64,000 bases of DNA from an uncultured Nostoc sp. (GCF_937863485.1 NZ_CALMFY010000005.1:1-64000), one strand, 5' to 3'. Shown: positions 27,900 through 37,393, counted from the first letter of the stretch. Numbers and translations are program-made. Notes: generated from the letters alone by a model not told the origin.

Positions 27900-27941
27900 T
27901 CAACTCAGCCCTAACTGTTGCTTTAAGGCTTCTGGCACATT
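27900..27941 (-). pseudogene. Out-of-frame relic of the pentapeptide-protein C-terminal tail
   Basis: Overlapping the last codons of the NACHT gene in another frame, the DNA reads NVPEALKQQLGLS followed by TGA. This is nearly identical to the last residues (NVPEALKEELGLN) of the pentapeptide protein at 32067-33935. It is a remnant of the original C-terminus, left after a deletion removed the region between. Confidence 0.85.
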
Positions 27942-30061
27942 CCTCGTTTAAATAACTGCTCCCAAGGGAAATCTTGATTTTCAGTCAGCAACCCCATCAA
28001 GTATTCCACAATTTCTGGTGTGAGTTTACCAAAACCCAGCAAATCATAAATTTCCCAATTCATTTGGGCTTCGGCAGTAACTAGTTGTCTTCCGTCTTCT
28101 GCTTCGTAGTATTGTGTCCAAGCTTTCAGGCGTGCTTTCAGGCGTTCAGCAAAGAGAAATTCGCCAAAACTCTTATGAAAAAACTCAACTCCACCCTCTT
28201 GTTTATCAGCAGGACGAATGTAAAAAGCAGCTAAAGCTGTTTTGAGAGCTTCGTTACCTAATTTTTCTTTAGCTTTTTCAATAAAGATTTTTGCTGTTTC
28301 ATCATCTTGTAAACGTGCCTCTAACATTGACATTGAAGCAAATTCTCCTCCCGACTGCACAACACAAACAGCCGCTTCTGTGAGAATACGTTTTAAATCT
28401 TCGGGTTTTTGTTGGGTTAACTCAATATTTAAATTAGTCCCATCTGTTTGAGAACGCTGTTTTGTCAGTACCCAGTTTAAAGCCTCCTGGTAAATTACAA
28501 TTTTGGCTGTGCTATGGCTTGCTTGCTCTAATTTATAAATTGCCAATTTCCCATCTCGATACATTGCCGCTAACAAATAAAGTAAGAGCGGCTCTTGGGC
28601 TAATTTTTTCACCTCAGATGGACATTTATCACTTTGTAAAAACTGCCCAAAGGCTGCGGTTTTTCCTTTATTAGCTGGTAATTCTTCCCACTTATCTAAC
28701 CATTTTTGTTGGAGTTGTCCCTCCATTTCGACAATTTCCATCCGCTCTAAATTGCGGGGCAAGTAAGGGATACCTTGTAAAGACATCGACCTACCAGTAA
28801 TTAACACCCGATGTCCCATTTCACGGTAATTTTTGCATTCATCCTGAAATCCAGAGACTTGTTTGATAAATGCTTCTAGATTGACGTCGGTTCTAGCCTC
28901 AATATGCAATTCATCAAACCCATCAAGGATAAACAAGAAACGGGTGTTTTTATTCGTCAACCAGTTTTTATCGTTTTGAATAAAGCTAATTTTCAGTTCT
29001 GCTTCTAAAGTATTTTCTAAACGTGATTCAAAAGAGTCAAGATCCCGTAATCGAATCAAAATTGGTGTCCAAATGGGATGCAAATGCTGCCGCACCCAAT
29101 CAGAAAACATGCGACAGAAGACACTTTTACCCCTTCCTGGGCCTCCTTGAACAAACATCACTTGTTCTAGATTATTTGGATTGAGGAGAATTTCCTTAGC
29201 CCATGTTTCTAAATCTAAGGAGTCTGGTTTTTTATCTATCTTCCCATTGTTATCTACAGGTTTGGCTTTTAAAGGTACGTAAATATCTTTAAATGAGAAA
29301 CTTTCGTCAAAAACTAAGTCTAAAGGCTTGCTAGCAATATGAGTTTTTAGGTATTCATCAATGCTAGAGAACTTTTGCTGTTCTTTCTGCCACTCTCCAA
29401 AGGAAGGTTGAATTATATTTTTGATGGCATCGCCTGACTCTATCCAGGCTTTAATGATATAGCGGTGAGTATTCCAAGCTACTCGTTGCGTCAAAATATG
29501 AGCATCAGCATTGGGGATGTTTGTTGCTGCTAACCGCGCCAAGAATACTTGATTAAATGCTTTCGCTAATTCTGATTCGTGGAAACAGGCTACAGCATTG
29601 CTGGCACTTTGATAATCTAATTCAATATCATTGAGTTTTTCTAGTTGTTTGGTTAGTGCTTTATTAATATTGGGGTCAGCATCCCAGTTAATAGATGGGT
29701 ATAAGGATAAAATTTCTTTGACACTTTCCAAATAAGCAGCTTGAGTAACTATAAATACATAGTCTTCTAGAGAAGGATCTTGCTTAGTTATGTCGCGGGA
29801 AAACTTCAGCAAGGCTATTCCAAGTGGCACGAATGGCAAACCCGCACCCACTACCTGCGCTAAGGGTGAACACAACACATCTAGCAGTGAAGATGAATTT
29901 TGTAACAGAGGTTTCAAGAGTTCTACCTTGTCACTTTGTTCTTGAAAGGTTTTTGCGGCTTCTAAAACTGCTTTACCAGTCTCAACTGTGGTGTTCAGAC
30001 TCTCTCCTACTGAAAAGGATTGCCGAAACTTCTGCCAGGTTTGCGATAAACGCTTGTTCAT
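27923..30061 (-). CDS. NACHT-domain NTPase, C-terminally truncated by a deletion
   Basis: 712 residues. The N-terminal ~290 residues form a helical region (ETGKAVLEAAKTFQEQSDKVELLKPLL). The NACHT domain has Walker A VQGGPGRGKSVF (~305), Walker B FLFILDGFDEL (~380), VLITGRSMSLQG and the downstream helical part. It then reaches WEIYDLLGFGKLTPEIVEYLMGLL, which in relatives leads into a pentapeptide-repeat domain. Here it stops shortly after (EQLFKRGMCQKP) because a deletion joins it out of frame to the family's terminal tail. NACHT proteins are STAND ATPases, and bacterial members include anti-phage proteins. The ATPase part looks intact, but the sensor-like repeat domain is gone, so function is uncertain. 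Confidence 0.85.
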   Translation of the reverse strand: MNKRLSQTWQKFRQSFSVGESLNTTVETGKAVLEAAKTFQEQSDKVELLKPLLQNSSSLLDVLCSPLAQVVGAGLPFVPLGIALLKFSRDITKQDPSLEDYVFIVTQAAYLESVKEILSLYPSINWDADPNINKALTKQLEKLNDIELDYQSASNAVACFHESELAKAFNQVFLARLAATNIPNADAHILTQRVAWNTHRYIIKAWIESGDAIKNIIQPSFGEWQKEQQKFSSIDEYLKTHIASKPLDLVFDESFSFKDIYVPLKAKPVDNNGKIDKKPDSLDLETWAKEILLNPNNLEQVMFVQGGPGRGKSVFCRMFSDWVRQHLHPIWTPILIRLRDLDSFESRLENTLEAELKISFIQNDKNWLTNKNTRFLFILDGFDELHIEARTDVNLEAFIKQVSGFQDECKNYREMGHRVLITGRSMSLQGIPYLPRNLERMEIVEMEGQLQQKWLDKWEELPANKGKTAAFGQFLQSDKCPSEVKKLAQEPLLLYLLAAMYRDGKLAIYKLEQASHSTAKIVIYQEALNWVLTKQRSQTDGTNLNIELTQQKPEDLKRILTEAAVCVVQSGGEFASMSMLEARLQDDETAKIFIEKAKEKLGNEALKTALAAFYIRPADKQEGGVEFFHKSFGEFLFAERLKARLKAWTQYYEAEDGRQLVTAEAQMNWEIYDLLGFGKLTPEIVEYLMGLLTENQDFPWEQLFKRGMCQKP

Positions 30062-30257
30062 TCGCTGGGACTCGTCTAATTACTGGTTATTTAGAGTTTA
30101 GTGTAAAATTTGGGGTTGATGGGTGTAGGAAGAATGACGAACCGCAGAGGCGCAGAGGACACGGAGGAAGAGAAGAGGCGATCGCATCGAGTTAGTAATT
30201 AGACGTTTGCTGTTTCTGAGTTGATCATTCAAGCTAATATGCTCGTCTTTTGAGATT

Positions 30258-30459
30258 GAAACTCGGAAGATGGTGTTGGGAACTCCGAAGGTGGTGTTGG
30301 GAACTCGGAAGATGGTGTTGGGAACTCGGAAGGTGGTGTTGGGAACTCGGAAGTTGGTGTTGGGAACTCGGAAGTTGGTGTTGGGAACTCGGAAGGTGGT
30401 GTTCGGAACTTGAAAGATGGTGTTCAGAACTCGGAAGTTGATGTTCGGAACTTGAAAGT
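30258..30459. repeat. 21-bp tandem repeats, about 9.6 copies (array 2)
   Basis: Nine consecutive 21-bp units from GAAACTCGGAAGATGGTGTTG at 30258, mostly GGAACTCGGAAG-TGGTGTTG, with a partial tenth. Position 13 varies (A, G, T). The array keeps both strands open, giving false RVPNTTF-repeat and RWCWELG-repeat ORFs. It lies between the NACHT and OsmC genes. Confidence 0.9.
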
Positions 30460-30517
30460 TTGATTTGTAGTTGCTGTATGTACGATGGAAACTGTCACCC
30501 ACCAAAGGAGAAAAATC

Positions 30518-31009
30518 TTGGCCACAGAACACAAAACACACCTTTACCAAGTTGAAGTAACGTGGACTGGAAATACTGGACAGGGAACTGTTGGTTATAA
30601 AGCTTATGAGCGATCGCATGAGATTTCAGTTGTAGGTAAACCCCTAATTTTCGGTTCCTCTGATTCTGCTTTTCGTGGAGACAGAACTAAATACAATCCA
30701 GAAGAATTGCTAGTTGCATCGCTGTCTACTTGTCATATGCTTTGGTATTTACATTTGTGTGCTGAGGTGCAGCTTGTTGTCACTAGCTATGTTGATCACC
30801 CAGTTGGCAAAATGATTGAGACTGACGATAGAGGCGGAAAATTCGCTGAAGTGATTCTTAAGCCAGTTGTAACAGTGAAAGACTGTAAAGATCCAGCGAT
30901 CGCCAAACAGTTACATGAAAAAGCGCATCACCTGTGTTTTATTGCCAATTCAATGAATTTCCCTGTACGTTGTGAACCATCATTTGAGGCTGGCACACAA
31001 CTTAACTGA
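30518..31009 (+). CDS. OsmC-family protein
   Basis: From the TTG at 30518, well placed after AAAGGAG, the protein has 163 residues; the ATG at 30485 would add eleven. Family features are the N-terminal VEVTWTGNTGQGT, the catalytic Cys in ASLSTCHMLWYLHLC, and a basic/acidic core (NPEELLVASLS). The second conserved Cys of OsmC/Ohr peroxidases is expected in the C-terminal half; here AHHLCFIANSM supplies it. Such proteins reduce organic hydroperoxides, or are related enzymes of unknown substrate. Isolated plus-strand gene beside repeat array 2. Confidence 0.85.
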   Translation: MATEHKTHLYQVEVTWTGNTGQGTVGYKAYERSHEISVVGKPLIFGSSDSAFRGDRTKYNPEELLVASLSTCHMLWYLHLCAEVQLVVTSYVDHPVGKMIETDDRGGKFAEVILKPVVTVKDCKDPAIAKQLHEKAHHLCFIANSMNFPVRCEPSFEAGTQLN

Positions 31010-31325
31010 ATTATTAAACAAAAAGCTAGTAGAACACGGCGTAAATAAGCAGACCATTGAAAAGCTCTTTAGAGCTTATTCCATAATACTTTTGACTTTT
31101 GACTTTTGACTTTTGACTTCCGCCTTGCGGTACTAGGGCTTGAAAATGACCGAGACAATTTTAGATTTTAGATAATAGAATTTGGATTAAATTAAAATCT
31201 AGAATCTAAAAAAAGGTTCCACAAGCGACAAGAGTCGTGGAGAAATGAAAAAATTTCATCATCCAGAGCAAGTGCATTAATGCATGGGGTCAATCCAAAA
31301 TCCAAAATCCAAAATCCAAAATCGA
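31010..31325. other. Intergenic region with heptamer repeats
   Basis: Contains CTTTTGA tandem heptamers (~31090-31122) and AATCCAAA heptamers just before the GNAT start (~31295-31325). These are the short tandem repeats typical of Nostoc. No gene seen. Confidence 0.7.
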
Positions 31326-31745
31326 ATGACGATTATCCGTGTGGCACAAGCAAGAGATGCTGAAGCGTTACTGGTTCTAGCCAAAACCTTGGCGACATCG
31401 TTTGTCGTTGACCCGAAGGCTTTTCGTGTCGCATTTTCAGAACTCTTGTCTTCGCCGTCAGGTTACCTCGCTGTAGCTGAGGTAGACGAAGATATTGTGG
31501 GTTATATTCTTGGCTTTGACCATTACACGTTCTATGCAAACGGGCGGGTGGCTTGGGTAGAGGAAATTATGGTTGACGCGGACTACCGAAAAATGGGGAT
31601 TGGCAGATCACTGATGCAAAGCTTTGAAAGTTGGGCTACTGATCGAGATGCCAAGCTTGTGGCATTGGCTACACGTCGGGCAGGGAACTTCTACAAGGCA
31701 TTGGGCTATGAAGAGTCTGCAACCTACTGGCGAAAGCTACTTTGA
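31326..31745 (+). CDS. GNAT-family N-acetyltransferase
   Basis: 139 residues from MTIIRVAQARDAEALLVLAKTLA; the ORF-track start at 31284 translates heptamer repeats. The GNAT acetyl-CoA site is clear: VEEIMVDADYRKMGIGRSLMQSFESWA (motif A, R-x-x-G-I-G-x), followed by LVALATRRAGNFYKALGYEESATYW (motif B). Substrate unknown. It transfers an acetyl group to a small molecule or protein amine. Confidence 0.85.
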   Translation: MTIIRVAQARDAEALLVLAKTLATSFVVDPKAFRVAFSELLSSPSGYLAVAEVDEDIVGYILGFDHYTFYANGRVAWVEEIMVDADYRKMGIGRSLMQSFESWATDRDAKLVALATRRAGNFYKALGYEESATYWRKLL

Positions 31746-31759
31746 ACGCACGCGCAGCG

Positions 31760-31870
31760 GTTTGCCGCAGGCTACTGCGGAGGCGCAAAGGATATAGAGG
31801 AAGAGAAAAGGCGATCGCATCGTGTTAATAATTAGACATTTGCTATTTCTGAGTTGATCATTCAAGCTGA
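31760..31870. repeat. Duplicated leader segment also present at 30131-30240
   Basis: The stretch GAGGCGCA...GGAAGAGAA-AGGCGATCGCATCG-GTTA-TAATTAGAC-TTTGCT-TTTCTGAGTTGATCATTCAAGCT occurs here and at 30131-30240 with few changes. Both copies are followed by a 21-bp repeat array. Confidence 0.8.
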
Positions 31871-31881
31871 GATATCCATAG

Positions 31882-32049
31882 ATGGTGTTCGGAACTCGGA
31901 AGTTGGTGTTCGGAACTCGGTAGTTGTAGTTAATAACTCTTATTTTGGTGTTCCGAAGTCGTAATGTGGTGTTCAGAACTCGAAAGTTGGTGTTGGGAAC
32001 TCGAAAGGTGGTGTTCAGAACTCGGAAGGTGGTGTTCAAAGCTTGGGTT
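31882..32049. repeat. 21-bp tandem repeats, about eight degenerate copies (array 3)
   Basis: Units such as AGTTGGTGTTCGGAACTCGGA, more diverged than array 2 (one unit reads AGTTGTAGTTAATAACTCTTA). It ends just before the 3' end of the pentapeptide gene. Confidence 0.85.
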
Positions 32050-32066
32050 TTACCTTTCCTCTCATC

Positions 32067-33935
32067 TCAATTCAATCCCAGTTCTTCTTTCAACGCCTCC
32101 GGCACATTAACTGCTGTCTCTAATCCCCGCACATCTTCCCACTGCTGCTTTTTACCCCAGGTCATTTTTTCCATATTGGCGTCGCTGAGGTCAGCACCGC
32201 CGAGAATGGCATAACTGAGGTTACTGTGGCTGAGATCCGCGCCGTTGAGGATAGCACCACTGAGGTTACTGCCACTGAGGTTAGCACTGTTAAGGTTGGC
32301 ATAGCTGAAGTCTGTGCCGAAAAGGATAGCGTCGGTGAGGTCGGCACCACTGAGGTCAGCGTCGCTGAGAATCACCCCACTGAGGTCGGCGTCGTTGAGA
32401 GTTACCCGACTCAGGTCTACACCGCTGAGGTCTGCGCCTAAGAACATTGCACCGTTGAGTCTGGCGTTGTTAAGCTTGGCACCGTTAAGTTTAGCGTAGC
32501 TAAGGTCTGCGGCAACAAGGATGGCGTCGCTGAGGTTGGTACTGAAAAGAATTGTGTCACTGAGGTTAGTGCCGTTGAGGATGGCGTGACTCAAATCAGC
32601 ACCACTGAGGTCGGCGCGACAGAGGTCGGCATGGTTAAGGTTGGTGCTGCTAAGGTTGGCTTCACTTAGATTCGCACCGAAAAGGATGGCGTTGCTGAGG
32701 TCAGCATGGCTAAGGTTGGTGCTGCTGAGGTTTGTGTGTCTTAGGTTGGCGCGGTTGAGGTTTGCGTGTCTTAGGTTGGCTCGTCTGAGGTTGGCGCGGG
32801 TGAGGTCGGCTCGGCTAAGGTTGGCTGAGCTAAGGTTAGCACCGCTGAGGTTGGTGCTGCTGAGGTCGGTACCACTGAGGTTAGCACCAGTGAGGTTGGC
32901 ACTGCTGAGATTGGCATCACCGAGGTTAGCACCGCTAAGGTTGGCACCGCTGAAGTTTACCCCAGTTAAGTTGGCATCGCCCAGGTAAGCATGGCTGAGG
33001 TCAGCACCCCTAAAGTCTGCCCCAGTGAGGTTGGCATCGCCCAGGTAAGCACTGCGAAAGTTGCCGCCTTTGAGGAATTGCCCAACTATACTGCTAAAAT
33101 TACCAATTTCCAGGGCATCGCTATAGTTGATGATCCGCAGCAGTTGGGATGTGAAAAAATTGTCTGTGTCTGGTTGAGCAGATGGATAGAAGGTGATTTT
33201 TTGTTTGAGTTCATCTCGCTCTTGGGCGTAGCGATGTAACTCTAACAGTAAAATCAGTACGTTCAGCCCTGTATATATATCTACCTGTCTTAGCCCGATC
33301 GCAATATTTTGTGCCGCCAACTTTAATCTTGTTTTCTGAGGCAGGTTATCATCTAGTGTCCCATCGATAAATTCTCCCTGACACCAGCGACGATAAAAAT
33401 CTTCTAGCCGCCAGAAAAGTAGTTCTAGGCGAATTTTTTTACCTGTCACCAGTAATTCCATGAGTTCGTTGACTATTTCTGGTTTCAGCGCTCCATTGCC
33501 CAGTAAATCATAAATCTCTTCATGCATCTGGCGATCGCCTACTCTCAAACATAACTCTGATGGTAGCGGGCCCGATGTCTGATCACCTATCTTAGAAGTC
33601 AAACTACTCTTTGATATTGTCCATTTTTTTAAGCTTTCTTGCAGTCTTTGAAAGCATAAATCTGACTGCAAATTATCTTGAGCAAATTTAACGCTTTTGT
33701 CTGCTTTAATGCTTTTTCCTAGAGGTAAAACTGCTTCGGTTTCCACAGATGTGGTCTTTGGCATCTCTTCTAAACTTATATCCCTCACATAATTTCTCAG
33801 CAGTTGCCAGACTTGAGATAAATATGTTGACATTTCTGTGTCCGTTGTTACATTTAAATTACTGTTTTGATAATCCTGAACTAAAAATTTTTCTGTGATA
33901 GTTTGCTTTTCATTGTCAAAAATTAATAGTATCAA
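32067..33935 (-). CDS. Pentapeptide-repeat protein, N-terminal NACHT domain lost
   Basis: 622 residues. The start is uncertain: TTG at 33935 or ATG at 33833 (MSTYLSQVWQLL). Residues ~100-290 (LQESLKKWT, EEIYDLLGNGALKPEIVNELMELL, WRLEDFYRRWCQGEFIDG, RQVDIYTGLNVLILLLELHRYAQERDEL) are the region that normally follows a NACHT ATPase in Nostoc proteins. From ~290 to ~600 come over sixty pentapeptide units (A[N/D]LS-type: ANLSGADLS...), which should form a right-handed quadrilateral beta-helix. The end is VNVPEALKEELGLN. No Walker motifs remain, so the N-terminus was replaced or degraded. It is the complement of the truncated NACHT protein at 27923-30061. Confidence 0.85.
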   Translation of the reverse strand: MILLIFDNEKQTITEKFLVQDYQNSNLNVTTDTEMSTYLSQVWQLLRNYVRDISLEEMPKTTSVETEAVLPLGKSIKADKSVKFAQDNLQSDLCFQRLQESLKKWTISKSSLTSKIGDQTSGPLPSELCLRVGDRQMHEEIYDLLGNGALKPEIVNELMELLVTGKKIRLELLFWRLEDFYRRWCQGEFIDGTLDDNLPQKTRLKLAAQNIAIGLRQVDIYTGLNVLILLLELHRYAQERDELKQKITFYPSAQPDTDNFFTSQLLRIINYSDALEIGNFSSIVGQFLKGGNFRSAYLGDANLTGADFRGADLSHAYLGDANLTGVNFSGANLSGANLGDANLSSANLTGANLSGTDLSSTNLSGANLSSANLSRADLTRANLRRANLRHANLNRANLRHTNLSSTNLSHADLSNAILFGANLSEANLSSTNLNHADLCRADLSGADLSHAILNGTNLSDTILFSTNLSDAILVAADLSYAKLNGAKLNNARLNGAMFLGADLSGVDLSRVTLNDADLSGVILSDADLSGADLTDAILFGTDFSYANLNSANLSGSNLSGAILNGADLSHSNLSYAILGGADLSDANMEKMTWGKKQQWEDVRGLETAVNVPEALKEELGLN

Positions 33936-34365
33936 TAAATACTACACTAAAAATCTCATGCGTTGGCGATATCTACGATGGGCTACACTGACAGCGTTCC
34001 TGGAGGGCGGCTGATCGCTAACCCGAAGTAACCTCAAGCTTCTTCTCCTGATGCAAATAAAGGATCATCGGAAAAATTCTTTCAAAAATCAAGTAATTTC
34101 CCAAATTTGGTTAATTTGTTAGATTTATTTTCCCAATATTTACTAGTCTGATGTAAAAATAATACTTCCTGTTTGTGAGAGATGCAATTGTTAGGAAAAA
34201 TCCTCCAGTATAACAGTGTAACAAAGCTGAAAAATTGCAACTAAAATTGAAGTCTAAAGTTTACTGCTTGATATAAAGCAACTGAGAGAATCGGTAAAAA
34301 GCTGGCTACATAGCTTTGGAAAAGTTAAAAATTAACTACAGTATAGTTATCGGGGGATTGATGCA
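33936..34365. other. Intergenic region between divergent genes
   Basis: 430 bp upstream of both the pentapeptide gene and the metalloprotease. It holds a degenerate copy of the dispersed GCGATATCTACGATGGGCTAC sequence (~33966). No gene, and no promoter strong enough to place. Confidence 0.55.
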
Positions 34366-37300
34366 ATGAACAGATTAACCTTTTATATGATTTTGTTACA
34401 TGGTTTGTTTTTAGGAATAGTAACGGCTAGCGCCAAGTCACCATCTGTGAATGTTGATACAGAATTGTCAGCCAACCATAAGACTGTGCGGGTTTTAGAA
34501 GCCGTCGTTACAGGCAGAAGTGGAGAGAAATCTAATAGTCAGTTAACCACAGAAACTTCTTCAACTAAAATCTCAACCTTATCACCAAAGAATATCAAGA
34601 TTTCCCATAAACAGAGGCTACCGTCAGGGCAAGTTTGGGTAGTTAATCAAAATAAACACGTACAGCCTCAACCGTTTATTTGGGTAGTAAAAGACCTTAA
34701 AAAAGCAGCACAGCAACCATTTTTGCAAGTTGCAAAACCCCCAGACAAACCGAATTCAAAGCCGAATCCTAGTGCCAAACCACCAGCAAAGGATGATTTA
34801 GAGGCGTTTGCTGAAGTAATCAAAGGCACCCAAAAGTCTGGGGGACTGTTTACCCTTTATCGGAATAAAGAAAAGAATAAAATTTATCTAGAAATTAAGC
34901 CAGAGCAACTTAATAAAAATTACCTAGCTACAGCAACCCTGGAATCAGGGATTGGCGAACGGGGTATTTACAGCGGTATGCCTTTGCAAGATTTTTTGTT
35001 TTATTTCCAACGGGTGGATGATAAATTAAACTTTGTCATCCGCAATGTCAATTTTCGCACTCGTGAAGGAGATCCTCAAGTGCGATCGCTGGTGCGATCG
35101 TTTAGTGACTCTGTTCTTTACACCGTTTCCATTAAAAGCATTCATCCACAACGCAAAACTCTTCTCATCGACTTGGGCGATTTATTACTGACAGATTTAG
35201 GTGGATTATCTGCAAGTTTAGGAGTCCCAGCAACCACAGACCAGTCCTATTTTGGTACTGCTAAAGCTTTTCCCCAAAACTTAGAAATTGAGTCAGTTTT
35301 GAATTTTTCTGGTGGCGCTGGCCACGAGAGTGAAGTACCAAGCTTTGCGTCACTACCTGACAACCGTGGCTTTACCCTGCGCGTCCACTATAGTCTCTCC
35401 CTACTACCTGATAAAGATTATCGACCGCGCCTTGCTGATGATCGCATCGGCTATTTTATCACCGCCTACCAAGATTTATCCAAAGACGATCGCGGTGATT
35501 CTTTTGTGCGCTACATCAATCGCTGGGACTTAGAAAAACAAGACCCAAAAGCAGTAATTTCTCGCCCCAAAAAACCGATTGTCTTCTGGATTGATAATGC
35601 TGTGCCTTTAGAGTACCGCGATGCGATGAAAGAAGGCGTCCTGATGTGGAACAAAGCCTTTCTCAAAGTGGGATTCAAAGATGCAATTGAAGTCCGCCAA
35701 ATGCCCGATGATGCCACATGGGACCCAGCAGATATTCGTTACAACACGATTCGCTGGATTAACACAGTCGATGGTTATTTTGCAATGGGGCCATCCCGCG
35801 TTAACCCATTGACTGGGGAAATTTTGGATGCAGACATTCTCGTAGATGCCAGCTTTGTGCGGGTACTCAAGAATGAGTATCGCAAAATCGTCCAACCTAG
35901 CCAAACACAAAATCAGACTACTCTATCAGCTTTGATGCAAAATCGTTTACTTTGCGCCAATGGTTTAGATGCTAAAAACAATGGCGTCCCTCAGCAGATG
36001 CAAGGGCAACAGGGGTTATTGAGTAGTTTATCGAAAATGGCAGGCGAATACGATTTATGCTACGGGATGGAAGCTGCTAACCAGTTTGCCTTTGGCTCAC
36101 TGGCGATGTCACTACTGCCAGATACCATGGCCACTCCAGACCAGGTGAAAGAATATATCAATCAATATTTACGTTTAATCATCGCTCACGAAGTTGGACA
36201 TACTCTTGGTTTACGCCATAACTTCCGTGGTAGTACCCTGCTAGCACCACAGGAGATGAATAATACGGAAATTACCAAAACTAAAGGTCTGACAAGTTCT
36301 GTAATGGACTACATTCCCCCAAATATTGCTCCTCAAGGTACAAAACAGGGAGATTATTTTCCCAGTATGGTGGGGCCTTATGATGAATGGGCGATTAAGT
36401 ACGGCTACATACCAATTCAAACATCAACTCCCATAGCCCAAAAGCCAATTTTGGAGCAAATTGCTGCACAATCCTACAAGCCAGAGTTGAGTTATTCCAC
36501 AGATGAAGATGTGTATGACCTTGACCCAACTGCCGATGCTTGGGATAACAGCAGCAATGTACTGCTTTATTCTCAGTGGCAGTTGAATAATTCGCGGGTG
36601 ATGTGGCAACGTCTCGATCAGCGTTACCCAATGGATGGTGATAGTTATAGCGATGTGAGCGAACGTTTTAGCACAGTATTGGGTAACTATTTTCAGCAAA
36701 TATTTTATACGACAAAATATATCGGGGGACAGTCTTTCTATCGCATTCACCCTAGCGAAATCCCCTCGGGAGTTAGCCAACACCGATTACCATTTGAACC
36801 AATACCAGTTGAAGAACAACGGCAGGCTTTAGAAACGCTACAAAAGTACGTGTTTGCAGAAGATGCCCTGAGTTTTTCACCAGAACTACTGAATAAATTA
36901 GCACCTTCCCGTTGGCGACATTGGGGTGCTTCTCCCCAAGTTGGTCGTTTAGATTTTCCAATTCATGACTTGGTGCAACTCATTCAGGGTTCTGTGTTGC
37001 GAGATTTACTCTCAGGCGATCGCCTCTCTCGCCTCAAGGATATTGAACTCAAAACGAAGCCAGAAAATGCACTAACTCTGCCAGAACTATTTGAAACTTT
37101 GCAGTCAGGTATCTGGACAGAAGTAATCAAACCAAAAGATAAACCAATGAAGATTTCTAGTTTGCGGCGAGGCTTGCAGCGGCAATATCTGGATATTTTG
37201 ACTGGTATGGTGTTGCGAAAAGAATCTGTTCCAGAAGATGCTCGGACTCTGGCTTGGTATAAACTCAAACAGCTTGATGAGAAACTCAAGGGGGTTAATT

Positions 37301-37386
37301 CAGATGATGAATACACCAAAGCGCACTTACTAGAAACACGCGATCGCATTGAGAAAGTCTTGAATGCGCCGTTGCAAGGAAATTAA
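34366..37386 (+). CDS. Secreted zinc-dependent metalloprotease (DUF5117/DUF4953 family)
   Basis: 1006 residues. The N-terminal hydrophobic helix (FYMILLHGLFLGIVTASA) is a likely signal peptide, followed by a low-complexity Pro/Lys linker. The middle contains the DUF5117-type region (YLATATLESGIGERGIYSG, FVIRNVNFRTREGDPQVRS). The metzincin-like zinc site is IIAHEVGHTLGLRHNFRG (HExxHxxGxxH), followed by SSVMDYIPP with a possible Met-turn. The C-terminal ~300 residues are helical. Such proteins are annotated as zinc-dependent metalloproteases of unknown substrate; periplasmic or outer-surface action is inferred from the signal. A perfect hairpin follows the stop. Confidence 0.9.
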   Translation: MNRLTFYMILLHGLFLGIVTASAKSPSVNVDTELSANHKTVRVLEAVVTGRSGEKSNSQLTTETSSTKISTLSPKNIKISHKQRLPSGQVWVVNQNKHVQPQPFIWVVKDLKKAAQQPFLQVAKPPDKPNSKPNPSAKPPAKDDLEAFAEVIKGTQKSGGLFTLYRNKEKNKIYLEIKPEQLNKNYLATATLESGIGERGIYSGMPLQDFLFYFQRVDDKLNFVIRNVNFRTREGDPQVRSLVRSFSDSVLYTVSIKSIHPQRKTLLIDLGDLLLTDLGGLSASLGVPATTDQSYFGTAKAFPQNLEIESVLNFSGGAGHESEVPSFASLPDNRGFTLRVHYSLSLLPDKDYRPRLADDRIGYFITAYQDLSKDDRGDSFVRYINRWDLEKQDPKAVISRPKKPIVFWIDNAVPLEYRDAMKEGVLMWNKAFLKVGFKDAIEVRQMPDDATWDPADIRYNTIRWINTVDGYFAMGPSRVNPLTGEILDADILVDASFVRVLKNEYRKIVQPSQTQNQTTLSALMQNRLLCANGLDAKNNGVPQQMQGQQGLLSSLSKMAGEYDLCYGMEAANQFAFGSLAMSLLPDTMATPDQVKEYINQYLRLIIAHEVGHTLGLRHNFRGSTLLAPQEMNNTEITKTKGLTSSVMDYIPPNIAPQGTKQGDYFPSMVGPYDEWAIKYGYIPIQTSTPIAQKPILEQIAAQSYKPELSYSTDEDVYDLDPTADAWDNSSNVLLYSQWQLNNSRVMWQRLDQRYPMDGDSYSDVSERFSTVLGNYFQQIFYTTKYIGGQSFYRIHPSEIPSGVSQHRLPFEPIPVEEQRQALETLQKYVFAEDALSFSPELLNKLAPSRWRHWGASPQVGRLDFPIHDLVQLIQGSVLRDLLSGDRLSRLKDIELKTKPENALTLPELFETLQSGIWTEVIKPKDKPMKISSLRRGLQRQYLDILTGMVLRKESVPEDARTLAWYKLKQLDEKLKGVNSDDEYTKAHLLETRDRIEKVLNAPLQGN

Positions 37387-37393
37387 AAAAGTT

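Noticed and set aside
27688-27903. 71-aa ORF before the NACHT gene
   Set aside because: It is a translation of the cloverleaf-like repeat, which also occurs at 46 kb without this ORF intact.
30258-30459. Possible CRISPR array
   Set aside because: The units are contiguous 21-bp repeats without unique spacers and there are no cas genes nearby.
30098-30619. 173-aa ORF with RVPNTTF repeats, and the opposite 63-aa RWCWELG ORF
   Set aside because: Both come from the 21-bp tandem array, which keeps several frames open; the OsmC gene overlaps the first.
32226-32988. Plus-strand ORFs of repeated LRLA/EVG type opposite the pentapeptide gene
   Set aside because: They are mirror translations of the 15-bp pentapeptide codon repeat.
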